From positions 2,548,001 through 2,612,000 of the forward strand of contig CANUEZ040000002.1 of the NCBI GenBank assembly GCA_948099385.1: a stretch of 64,000 nt of DNA, written 5' to 3'. The notes beneath the pieces are model-generated. The model did not search any database. It saw only the letters and a program-made list of their open reading frames with translations, and was not told the origin of the DNA. The stretch comes from Fasciola hepatica (lineage: Eukaryota > Platyhelminthes > Trematoda > Plagiorchiida > Fasciolidae). Shown piece by piece: positions 23,085-34,280 of this stretch (position 1 is the first letter of the stretch; each line of letters begins with the position of its first letter). A program made the position numbers and the translations under genes.

Positions 23085-24620
23085 GAATTGGCGGAGAAGA
23101 TGAAGACCGCGGCGGGTCATGGTGGCTTCGTCGACCTAGTTAGACGCGCTTGGAGTGGGCGATACTAGCTTGAGATCGTTCTAGATGGTGTAACAGGCCA
23201 GCGTATCTCAGAAAAGAGAATAACAATTGAACTTTCGGTGGAGCATTTTGGCCGATTTCTCAATCGACCTTCTGATAAGACACCACGGACCTAATATCCA
23301 GCTCAAGAACAAAGTAGTGTGACGTCAGTTGCGATCCGCCAAGCATGACGGAGATCACCAGGATCGTCAACTATCCGAAAGAGCTTCCGGAAAAATACAG
23401 CATCCTATGAGAAGTAAGCAAGAACACAGTGGTTTTAAATTTTTGTGTTGATTGTAGCTCACATTGTTTGTTGCCAAGATGTTCTGATCGCTGAGCTTGG
23501 CGTTTAGATCGCAAACATTTCACCACTGGTCGAGGTGACATCTTCGGTGCGCGTGCTGTACTTCATAATTAGTCGACAGAGCCAAGTCCTATTCTGCCCT
23601 ACGTAGGGAAGAGGGACATTTCCGAGGGATTTGGGTGCGCCTATCCTGTTGCTCATTTTCAAGAAAGGAGAGAAAACAGTGTGCCCCGCAGTCCAACTAT
23701 ACAGTCAACTGGAAGAAGAACACAGTCTTGAATGATTACGCCGGTGTCCAAATGAGTCAATAAGTGCACATCGCCGCCTTGTAGTTTTTAGACGATATTT
23801 GGTCCTTAGAGATCCACCCACCACGCTTCACCTAGTCCTCGACCCACTCGATTGCTTCGCAAAGACTATTGGGATCGTAATCATTACAGGACGAAGACAT
23901 TTTCATTTTCTCAGAACTGTAAGCTCAGCATTTGTCCATCAATGGTTTGACAGTTGAGGGTGTACCATCCTTAAAATATCTAGGGTCAACTCCGTTTCCC
24001 AAAGGTTATATGAAGAACGAACTACCATCATGAGTTGACATTATACGAAGATAGTTTCTGCAGCTACGGTAAGTGCTGTGGACAATCAGCGAAATCAGAC
24101 TGCGAACCGAGATTCGCATCTTCCGTGACGAGATCCAACCCATGCTTACATATGAGTATGAAACCTGAACACTGCGTGCTGAGGATACCAGTGGGCCGGA
24201 GATGTTGGACCACCAGGTTTTATGCCGAATTCTTTGTACAAACTGGCAGTAAAGACTACCAAATGACGAGATAAGAAGGCGATACTCCGACACTGATCAA
24301 CTCTACATCCTTCTCCAACGCCGTCGCCTGTAGTCGTTCGACCATATCCTCCGGCGACCCAACATGGAATTCTCCAGTCAAACATTTTGCATTGCGTTGT
24401 GTGTGAGGCGGTACAGTCGCCTTTGGGGTCAACTAAAAGCGTAGATCAGCACAGTCGAGAAAGACTTGAAGCGCATATGACTACAGTCGGTCTACGGTCC
24501 CCGTTAATTGAAGCAAAACTGGGTCATGGTTGGCAGTGAACCCGCATCCAACAGCCGTGTAGGGTCGGTGATGATCCGCAATATCCATGGAACCGTCTCA
24601 TTCTTTAGCAGTACATAGTC
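23085..24620 (+). mobile_element. Decayed RTE-like LINE (divergent subfamily)
   Basis: Translation in shifting plus frames gives typical LINE landmarks in order: VLDGVTGQRISEKRITIELS with VEHFGRFLNRP (23180-23290), PIFKKGEK-like FKKGEKTVC (about 23660), YEYET followed by TLRAED (about 24155, the [12 protein letters not shown] motif), and QRRRL-SFDHILRRP (about 24320, the [10 protein letters not shown] motif). Stops are frequent. It is diverged from the RTE family at 51.7-55.0 kb. Confidence 0.72.
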
Positions 24621-25239
24621 TTTTAGAACTAAAAGTAACTAATCAATCACCAATGGTTACAACAAAAAACTAGTGAGTTGCGAACTTCTGATTTCGATTG
24701 CCCTTTTAGACGATTGTTCATTTCGATAGGGCATAAACCAGATCCTAATAGTATCATGCTTTACAAGTCGTATCGTATCGATTGACGATTTACCCTCCGA
24801 CAGCTGATAGAGCACCGTTATATCCACCAGAGAGCAGCAACCGTTGGGGTCCTGGATATTCGCTAGGCCTTAGTCTATCTCAGTGGAACCGTTTACTGCG
24901 CAATGTATCGATCCTTATAGTTGTGTCACCTTACCTCAAGTCGGATTAGTGCGCGGGGCCAGCTTTCACCGAATCATTCCGTTTCCAGCGGAGTACGATA
25001 AGGTTACTTCATTGCAATTGACAATGTACCGCCGGGTGCATTTCCTTGCCTATAAAACCGTAGAGCTGAACTCCCTCCAGGGAACAATTTTTAACTTAGA
25101 ATGAGCCAGTGGTATCGCCTTTCTGTGTGACAATGCGCTGGCGATTTGGTAGTAGACATTTAAGGTATCCAAATACAGTATGGACTATGCACCATCCGTG
25201 TACACAGTATTTCCTCAAGACTAGGAAGAGCTACCATCT

Positions 25240-25650
25240 GCAATTATCCACTGTGCCGATCAGCTTGAAGTAGCCAATAACTTCGATTTCCTCGGGAATT
25301 ACTTTACAGCCGGAGGTGCTGCTGGAGATATCACGTACCAAACAACGGAGATAGAGTAGCTTTCGTCAATTTACGACACCCGTCCATTAAGGGACCAGTG
25401 TACAACGCCGTGATTTGCAATGAGTTGCTTCACGGTTACGAGACCCATCCAATATGCTTTGAGGATACCCAGTGGCTCCCCGAGTTCGTCAAACAATCTT
25501 ATCAAAGCACTACTCGCGTCTTGTGGCAATACCGTGTGAGCAACGATGAGGTTCATCGTCGTTTGTTGGGTGCGGATAGATGGCCGCTGACCGAAGAAAT
25601 CACTCCACGTCGCCTACAATGACTCAGATGTTTTTGTATATGCATGTCTA
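25240..25650 (+). mobile_element. Second decayed RTE-like LINE C-terminal fragment
   Basis: The plus-strand translation carries NNFDFLGNYFTAGG, then VYNAVICNELLHGYETHPIC, then YRVSNDEVHRRLLGADRWPL, which aligns in order with the C-terminal half of the RTE protein at 54.3-54.6 kb ([20 protein letters not shown] and [16 protein letters not shown]). It repeats motifs already passed at 24.15 kb, so it is a separate insertion or a duplication. Confidence 0.7.
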
Positions 25651-25906
25651 CCGTCTGGCTTTCCATGTTCAATCCGTACGTGCTGGGAAGGTCTAGAAGA
25701 TGCGAGGTGGCGGTCAGGCTGTGAATTGATGCAAAAACATGAAGAACCTAGCATCAGTATTAGTTTCCATTGGGGCTTCCTGTATTCCTGGGTGGGATCT
25801 TATGAGTGAGGAATGTCGCTGATTAGAGACTTTGAGGGATATGGCTGAGAAACAAAGTCACTGGCGTAAATGATGTAAAGTCTGTCTGTGAACTCCTGTG
25901 ACCTTA

Positions 25907-25908
<2 letters not shown>

Positions 25909-25955
<47 letters not shown>
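25909..25955. repeat. (TA)n microsatellite
   Basis: About 46 bp of pure TA between the LINE relic at 25.6 kb and the Penelope-like relic at 26.1 kb. Confidence 0.97.
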
Positions 25956-25958
<3 letters not shown>

Positions 25959-26097
25959 GAATATGCCCATCGATTTACGAAAAAGCCTGTAACACGAAGA
26001 AATTTCCTTTCGATATGTCACTTAAGGCATTTATATGCGATACAAAAGAAACCTGGTGAGCTGTCTGATCTACAGAGCAAAAAACACCTATAATTCT

Positions 26098-26719
26098 GAT
26101 ACGATTGCCCAAGAAACCGAACACATACGTGACACACCAATAAAAAAACGGCTATCCAGAACCATTTATTTGTAAACGTACGGGAAAAGGGAGACTTAAA
26201 ATGAGAGTGCAAATGGCCAAGAAAAAGCATGTCTTCCTAACTGTTACGTTCAAAGGTGACAAAACCCTAGAAATACTGGAGGTACGCCTATCTAAGGCCT
26301 TCGGGAAGTCCTTTTCCCCCGCACCTGTCCGAATCTCATCAAACACCAAGCCTTCTGTTGTTCACTAATCCAAGGACAAGTTGCCCCATCAGTCTCACTC
26401 TTTTATTCTATATCAGTTCATGTGCTCTTGTAGTGCACAGTATGTCCTACATGCGACGAGACTCTTGTCTAAGAGAATATCAGAACATAACCCGGCTTCT
26501 TTACTCAAAGGAACAGTTCGGACTATCCACAGCGCAATCACACAAAATCCGGTGGGTAGTGGACATCATATCGATACAGTGACATCTTTCATACCAGTCT
26601 TGACAACTCCCAGATTTTACGCGAAAGGATTACGCAGGCGGTTGGTGATGACATTAGAAACCAGAGCAATTCGATTATTGAGGCCAGAATTGTGCAAGCA
26701 ACTTAACGTCGTGCAATAG
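26098..26719 (+). mobile_element. Penelope-like element relic: RT end and GIY-YIG endonuclease
   Basis: One plus frame holds KKHVFLTVTFKGDKTLEILE (the end of the reverse transcriptase), an in-frame stop at about 26370, then KLPHQSHSFILYQFMCSCSA, RLLSKRISEHNPASLLKG and RAIRLLRPELCKQLNVVQ to a stop at 26719. The layout (K-D-K-L-P, a Y-x-F-x-C-x-C pair, then R-I-S-E-H and a final P-E-L-C) is that of the GIY-YIG endonuclease of Penelope-like retroelements. It is 5'-truncated, has at least two stops, and the Y-I-G tripeptide is degenerate (YVL), so it is inactive. The open frame of the endonuclease part is 113 codons. Confidence 0.78.
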
Positions 26720-27016
26720 TTGTTTTTGCCGTGGCTGTAACAAGTGGTTCTCTTAAGGTTCCCATGTGCGGATTCTTCCCAGTCCTCCACTTTTTCACAT
26801 TTTCTTTTTCACACCTGTCTTTTCACGCCACGTGGTTACACATTTCACACTTACTGTCGTTCATACAACGGACAAGGTTCATCAAGTTGAAGCATGTTAT
26901 CAAGTTACCAGTTTTGCTTGCACGGTTGCTCATTCACTGTTATCTATAGTTGCACATACACCCTCCCGTACCCAGTAGATGCCTGAAGTGACATATGGAA
27001 AAGAAATTTCTTCGTG

Positions 27017-27017
<1 letters not shown>

Positions 27018-27063
<46 letters not shown>
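27018..27063. repeat. (TA)n microsatellite
   Basis: About 46 bp of TA, just left of the (CT)n run and candidate exon at 27150. Confidence 0.97.
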
Positions 27064-27064
<1 letters not shown>

Positions 27065-27149
27065 CCTGAGCAATCAAATAACCTTCGAAATAACAAGTCG
27101 ACCTCTTAGATGATTTGAATATAAACTAAACTCTCTCTCTCTTACTTAC

Positions 27150-27344
27150 TTGTTCCGTATACTGACAGGGGATGATCCGAAAGTACTGTGCCAATTTATA
27201 CGCTCGGGCCATCGATCCGCCTACGGAGCGTCTCTGTCCCAACATGTTTAGTGTCAGTGAGGCTCGACGAGCTGACATTGAAAAACGAGGCGTGTTTAAG
27301 TTCCCACCGGCCGGTGTTCCCGGTGTACGCGCTTCTTCAGCCAT
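27150..27344 (-). CDS. Candidate first coding exon, product not recognised
   Basis: 65 codons from an ATG at 27344 to a strong GTAAGTAAG donor at 27149, phase 0. It encodes MAEEARTPGTPAGG, a serine/arginine/proline-rich start (RFSMSARRASLTLN and GQRRSVGGS), then ARAYKLAQYFRIIPCQYTEQ. The composition is that of a regulatory N-terminus. The same DNA is open on the plus strand (27172-27501), with an acceptor-like ACTGACAG, so strand choice is uncertain. Downstream exons could be those at 17-18 kb, but this is not shown. Confidence 0.42.
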
Positions 27345-27559
27345 GCTAGATTGTGTGACAAAGAGAACGAGGGAAATCGAAAGGAAACGAAATTCAAACA
27401 GTAATGAGACTAAGGTCAGAAACGCTGGAGAAAGCAAAATTACCCCTGATAAACTGTTTTCCGTGGTCAACCCAGGAAGCGAGTTTAACCTGCGTCAATG
27501 AGCAATAACCATTTGAAGACAATAAGCAGAAGTTAGACTGAGTTGGTGATCCAGATCGT

Positions 27560-28260
27560 GTTCGCCGATGAATGACGTAACAGATGGTAAATATCTCAGG
27601 GGTTTATGGGGCATTTGAGGGGAGCAGCACCTCTGAGTTGGTAAACTGTCGTGCCCCTTAGGATAGCTTCCATCTCCTTGGTCTCCATCATTTACCCAAC
27701 TCTCACATGTGGCTTCACGAAGATGAAGCATGCGTCAGCGGCCAAATCCCAAGAAACCGCTCGACAGGTGAACCAGGTTGAGGGTAACCGAGGCCTAAAG
27801 ATCTCGGTGAGACGGCACCCAGCATGCGAAGATAGATACTCCTGCATAGGCGGAAGAGATCTGTTGGATCCAACAGCTACCAAGGAAATCCGTCTAATCA
27901 ACAGGGTTGCGTGGGCCCCTGGATCTAGGTTACCTCTACCGAATGGCGAACGAGCTCCGAGGAAGGCACCGGCTACGATGCACCAAGATCACTAGTACAC
28001 GCTGGGCATCCTGGATTGGTGGACCACCATCCAAAAGGCGTATGAACCGCTCGTTTGGTCACCGGCTCCCGACAGACACACACACACACACACACACACA
28101 ACGCGCTGTACCACCTCTAGGTTGATTGACTAGACCTGGACTAGACTGTTCGATTTGGGCACCGAATTATGATCGGCTGCACTCGGCAGGTATGCACCCA
28201 CACAAGACTGTAACCAGTTCGACTGGTGACTAATCGTGTATTTGTGTGCCTGAGTGAATC
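27560..28260. other. GC-richer unassigned segment with (CA)n
   Basis: No coding frame is supported. A (CA)n tract lies at 28075-28100. The base composition is closer to the RTE copies than to the surrounding AT-rich DNA, which suggests a transposon untranslated region, but no second copy was found in the window. Confidence 0.35.
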
Positions 28261-28664
28261 CCTGCCCTACTCACAGGTTGGTCAGACACATCGATCGATG
28301 TCAGCACGTTAGACTTTTCGTTCATTTACGTCCCTTAAATGCGCGTTTCTTTCCTTGTCTGTTATTGCGGTGGTCATTTCATTAACTAGCTTGGCCAATT
28401 GGCCATAGTACGTGTTATCCTTTCCGAACTGCATGGAATGTGAGTAAACGGTGATTTCCCTGAGAAAGCCGCGTTTTGAGGTTTGCACATTTATCACTTT
28501 GATTGATTATTGTTTGTAGTAGAGCCAGTAAATCTCAGTGAATTGATCTGGTTTATGATGAGAGCGCGTCACTCCAACTCCGCCTAGACACCGCATAAGA
28601 TAGACTATAGTTCAGGAATTGAACGTACGTATTTTACAATCATCATCTTACTGATAATTGCATA

Positions 28665-28893
28665 GTAATTCATTTCATAACTACAACGATGTGCACTGTT
28701 GTACATTAAGTATAAAAAAGGGAGTAAAATGTTATTCATGAAAGCCGTTGTGGATTGCTTTTTTCCGCAAAGATAGAACAGATTATAGGAGTGATCAGAC
28801 CATCGAATGAAATAACAACATAGAAGAAATGAATACATTAACAGGTGCAGACAGTACTTGTTAGAGAGCATCAGCATCCTCAGCCTCATCATC
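28665..28893 (-). repeat. Flank shared with 5040-5283, adjoining RTE 3' end
   Basis: This is homologous to 5040-5283 over about 230 bp and placed in the same position, directly 3' of a minus-strand RTE copy. On the element's strand it ends in another ATGATGATT triplet run (about 28640), as the RTE 3' end itself does. Confidence 0.8.
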
Positions 28894-29799
28894 GTACAGC
28901 GTTAAACAGTAAGGCAAGCCCCACTGACCACTGCCCTTCTCACCATCTTGCACTTGGAAATAGAAAGTATGAATATACAAGATGGACTGGACCCACATGG
29001 GTGGGAAAAGGAAACAACGCCCTAACAGCCAACACACGGAATACACAGTATAACTGTACAAAGCCACATCGATCAGTCATTCTGATTCGATAGAAAGTGA
29101 CAACACGATCGCCACTGTTCACGGTTCGCTGCCATATCCTTCAGTGTCTCCAACCAACTGGTTGACGGGCCTTTTGGACCCCAACCACGAAGACGTGAAA
29201 CACCTACTTTTCCTGAGTTCGCTGTACATTTTCTCACTAGCTGTTGTCATGTCATCTGTTGACCTCCATGTGGTTCCACCCACTCCTTCGAAGGAACGAA
29301 GAATAGGGCACCGTATGGTAGACGTGTGTTTCCAATACTTTACACGTGCCCCAACCAACGAGGTCTACCAAACTGGATACGTTGTGACATAAAGTTCTCT
29401 GAATTAGTACCCAGTACTCACTTTCTCACCTCAGCCTTCCTCACTCGGTTATTTCACTCAATCCTAGCCATACTACGCAAAAATCGATGGTCAAAAACCT
29501 GAAGACGACGAATAGCTTCCACATGCAGACCCCGAAAATAGCAGCCATGCAAAAGAAGTGAGCGCACCGCAGCACCATTTACATGACCTTCCAACTTCAG
29601 TGAAATATCAGGTCGGCGCCACAAGTGCTTCAGTCCGGCGTACGCCGCTCAAACCTTCGACATATGCGTGCTCATCTCTACTACTAGACTACCATCCGTC
29701 GTCACGCTGCTGCCGAGGTAATTAAACTAGTCGACAATTGCCAACACCCCCCCCCCCCCGACCGAGCACAAAGCTCGGAATCGTTGACGTCCAGTCTTG

Positions 29800-29803
<4 letters not shown>
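28894..29803 (-). mobile_element. RTE LINE, 5'-truncated, ending in (TA)n
   Basis: It covers the family 3' tail and the C-terminal coding region ([24 protein letters not shown] frames read in reverse). Homology stops at about 29803, just after CAGTCTTGCAACAT, where the other copies continue with CACTTTACACTTTGAAGG; the DNA here changes to pure TA. Stops are present; it is inactive. Confidence 0.85.

Positions 29804-29890
<87 letters not shown>
29804..29890. repeat. (TA)n microsatellite at an RTE truncation point
   Basis: About 87 bp of TA. Its left end is the truncation boundary of the RTE copy. Confidence 0.97.
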
Positions 29891-29897
<7 letters not shown>

Positions 29898-29933
29898 TGA
29901 AGTTTGATAAAAATCACCCATACCATGTGCTTT

Positions 29934-30210
29934 GTCGGTTCAAGTAGTCACGTACGCAATTGGACAGTCTCACATGCGCAACCCGCTCCTGACTGCCTTT
30001 GCATCACGCTTATTCGCTGTCACGATTAGTCACGTACGCACCTGGTATTTGGCTGTATCATTCATCCAATCACATTTCGCTATGCACTGGACGGCCGTGC
30101 CGATTGCACGCACGGTTTGCGCCCGCTCAGTTTTTCGTGCTTGCCTTAGCGTGCGTTGATAAACGGACTTTCCTGCATTGTGTTCTGCATTACTACTGAT
30201 TTCTGAACAC
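29934..30210. repeat. Possible solo LTR or LTR-like segment
   Basis: The segment begins TGTCGGTTCAAG and ends GAACACAACA, so it has TG...CA ends. It has an ATAAA-containing motif at about 30160 near its right end and is followed after CCA by TGGGGGGAAG, a primer-binding-site-like start. An internal 13-bp direct repeat AGTCACGTACGCA occurs at about 29946 and 30028. No gag or pol follows and no second LTR was found, so the call is tentative. Confidence 0.3.
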
Positions 30211-33200
30211 AACACCATGGGGGGAAGTATGCATCGGTTCGCAGTGGACTAAAAAGAACAGCAGTGTTCCGATTCTGGTTGTCACTTGGTAGTACCAGTC
30301 AGATGTGGGATAAATTGAGACAGAGTATAAGTGATTTTGATGGAGAAAAAGTTCGGAGGCCTAACACATGATACTAAGCCAATCCTACTGGTTAAGATTT
30401 TGATTCAATGTCGTGCATTGATGCTCGGATATGTGCTCCAAAGTACGCGCCTCGGAGAACAACGCATACACTGAGGGAGCCATCCTGCGGATATGTATAA
30501 CACATGCACCGACTAGATGAACCTGTTCAAATTGAGCTCTTTATCTGGAACGCGACTTTTGGATTCAAGTAACCTACGCCCAATCTCAGCAACACTGATG
30601 TGGTGTTCCCACCAAATTCAACCAAGGCCTAGAATAAATCGATGCTCAAATCCCGACAGTCTTCGCTCATCTTCAACCCATAACTATCACATTTCTGAGC
30701 CTCATAAAAAGCGGCACTGCACATTCCGTCCAAAATGTTCGGGCTCACCTCAGTTTGGTCAAAATTCTGACATACGACCGAATTCAAGTTTATACAACTT
30801 ATACTACTCTAAGTGGCCAAAAATATACAATAGACACTACTGTACAGCGAGAGAAAGAGAGAGCAGTATCGGTTATATAAGCTGGAATTCGGCCTTATGT
30901 CAGCATTTCGACAAAATCGAGGTGATTCCGAATTTCTTGGACAGACTGTGCACTTGATTCTCAGTGGACATACGGATACCACATGAACGCCACATGTGGC
31001 TCAGATGGTTAAAGGACGGGCGCACCCTCTGCTTACTTGGCGATAACCGATCCGATTTCTGACCACTGGGTGAGTATCGACTACCTTAGTGACAAAACTT
31101 AGCTACTTCAACTAAGAATTAACCTGTTAGGTCAAGTTTTCGTTAAGGTCCAACCCAATCCTGGAGTAGCGTTTTACACTGTGAAGTTACAAGATGCATG
31201 TCAAACATCTCTGCCTTGTTGTGCAGACTATCCAAAAAAAAATCCGTCGTACGCGTATTCTGACTCGTGCGTCTTGTCCAACAGAGATTAATATCGCTAG
31301 TGTCACGCAAGGAAAGAGATATTTCCGGAATCATCTCAACTGTGAAGCTGTGGAGTAAAGCTGACGGCAGACAATGCTGATGAATACCATTTTTCGTGGA
31401 GAATTCTAGTGAGAGATCACCAAAAGCACAGACTCGGCTTTGGCTATACGTCTGCAGCTATTGAAAAGGAAGAAAGCATTTATTTTTTTACCTCATTCAA
31501 TGAAAGCCAGGTCCAGAGAAGTACGCGATCCTTTGAGTCGAAAATAACAGCAACATTCGATTTCTTTTGTGACCAAAATTTGACCGGATCACAGCGACTG
31601 TTATTAAAAACTCAAACCTGGTGATTAATTGACATTTTATCATGAAGTGCTGATGGGGCGCGAGCCACTCTGAGCCAACCCGGTTAGACCAGAAGTTAGT
31701 GTCAATAGATCATAATTTTATAGTGTATTGTACTATACTGTACTTTACTGCACTGCATAGTATTATATGTTGAGGACATCCGTAAGTGAAAAAACTCACA
31801 TGTCAACCAAAAAAACAAAGAAGGACACCGATAACTGTGCGGAAAAAACTGGTTCAGCCACGGAACTTCACGCGAAGCTCCATTGTGACTTTCACCTTGG
31901 CAATCAGAACACGAGCTAAAAATGGTATTAGAGTCGTGATGGATATTGTACAGGAGGATGCGAGTCTAAATTCGTAACGTGTAGAGAAGCGTGAACAACA
32001 TATCAACGGGTCACCGCAAAAGGTAATGCGTGGCGATAATGTATAGATCAAATAAGATAGTCTATAGGGCTTAAAGTGATACGTGTGAAAATACGCACAT
32101 CGCGGTGAAGTGTTAGAAATTCTTTCATACCTAGACCAAGACGAATTACGAGAGATTGGGACAATAAATTGCTAACTGGAAGAGAAAAGAATAGCTTGTC
32201 TGGCACTAAACTGTCTTAGCCCAGGAATTTAAAAAGATAGTTGGCGTGGTTTTTTGCACAATCCAGAATATCGGAGACAGATTTGATGACCGATTGCTCA
32301 TTACCGCATGGGGCACGTGAAAGGATCAAAGTGTACTCAAAACATTTGAAAATTTCTGTATATGAGCCAGAATGGGATGAAACATTTTGAAAATTGTAAA
32401 AAAAGTTCCCAGAAAAAAAAGAAATAAGGCTGATTAGAGATTTAATGACAGAATATTACGTGATCAGTTCAGTTTAGTTCAAAAAACCAGTAACTAAAGA
32501 CCGGTTGGTGGTTCTGGTTGTGATTTCTCAGCAGAAACCTCAACTGTAAAAATGAAAAAGCACACAAAAGTACGATGAGAATAAAACGAGAACTGCAACT
32601 AGTGGTTTCAAGTCGATTACGAAAGTTTGTAAATGCAAGAAAGCCACTGTGTCCGACAGTTAGCTATATCCTTTAATGAATTTACCCATTGATTGGGTGA
32701 ACCTCTTTGACCCCACTCACGAAGCTCAACACTCCCCGCATGGACAAGTTCACTGCTTAGGCTTTTCATACTTTTCTTTCATGTCATAGACTGACAACTA
32801 TTACTCATCTTACAACCATTAGCCACCTCAGCGAACACTGCTCGCCGAGGAATCCTACCCGGCGATATGCCAAATTCACGTCCCACCACATTATCGGCTT
32901 AATTAAAAGATCTCGCTGATGGGGCAGTGGATCAGTGGCCATTACACATAGTGAGAGAACAGCAACCCGAAGAACACTACGGTTGTTCATCGAGGTACTG
33001 GACAAACTGTCCTTAAAATTTAAACGTTGAATTCTGACGGAGAAGTAGACTTCCAAACATGTAAGCCGTGTCTGCATCATATACAGATAATGTGTAAACA
33101 TTAAGTATCGCCAACTGTACGATGATAATAATGATGATTACGATGCTGATGATGGTGATTCGGATGATGATGATAGCAAAATCAATGGTGGAAATGGTAA

Positions 33201-34280
33201 TGGTAAGTTTTCCCATGATTTTAATGCGGCTAGTATGACGTTGATATTTCGTAATGAATTATTTCATGCCAATTTAGATTTGTTTAGACTGACGATCAAC
33301 ATAATGACGGTTTGTATACGGTAAAATAAATTGTCACAAAATATTGATGAAACACATTCGCGAAACTAATACTGAGTCATTTTGTATCGACTAAATCGAT
33401 CTCGCAGTGATCCAGAAAAGTGAAATTGTGTACTTTACCATTATCTCATCTCATGTTCAAATTAAGCCCCATCCATTTCATTGTTCTTTTTCTCATGTTT
33501 GGTTTGAACGATGCATACGTACTGAATGCTGCCAGTTCATGAAGAACCGAAAGCGAGCATGTCTGATATTTTATAATGGAATCTCAGACATACTCTGTCG
33601 TCATAATTTTTATAAATATTTTTCGTCTTTTCAGTTCTTTGTACAGAAACGTATGGTAGTGACGTTTTCCAATTTCACACAGGACGGTTGCTCGCATCAA
33701 TGTGATTTGCCACAGTAGGTAATGGAAACCAAGCCATACCAATGATTGAATTTAAAAAAATCCGGATATTGAAAGCCAAACATCTCACTTTCTACGATCC
33801 AACTTACATTATAATTCGGAGATCGTGGCCTATTGGCTCAAACGAGACAGTTTACAAAATGTTTCGATTGTTCACGTGATTCGTGTTTGTCTACCGATCA
33901 ATCATTGTACACATGAGCTTCCGAAACGTGCGTTTGTTTTATGCGGAAACACTTATGCAGCCACGTGATTTGCAGACGGAATTTCGGCATGCGAGGCACA
34001 AGTTTACTGAAATGGGAAAAAGACTTACAATAACCGGTTACGGACAGTACTATTGTTGTAGCAAAACAAGGTCATCATTCCTGATTCAGTTTTATAAGAG
34101 AATCAATGACAGTAGACGGCGCATAAATAAGAGAAATAACAGTGTCATCGAGAATTCCAGAGGTTCACATGACCCCGGAAGAACAAGAAGCGTCCGTCTA
34201 TTTTTAAGAAGGAAAGAAGTGATAGTGTGTTGACTCATCGTTGGTCGACAGCCGAATCATGTTACCAGTCGGCACCTGGG
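30211..34280. other. Unassigned sequence
   Basis: There are long plus frames at 30517-30957 (146 codons), 33407-33718 and 33883-34233 without recognisable domains or splice support. A tRNA-A-box-like TGGCTCAGATGG at about 31008 lacks a good B box. An irregular GAT-rich tract lies at 33120-33190. Nothing further is supported. Confidence 0.45.

Noticed and set aside
27560..28260. Considered as a repeat array or CRISPR-like structure because of the (CA)n tract
   Set aside because: There are no regularly spaced repeats; only a simple dinucleotide tract, and the window is eukaryotic.
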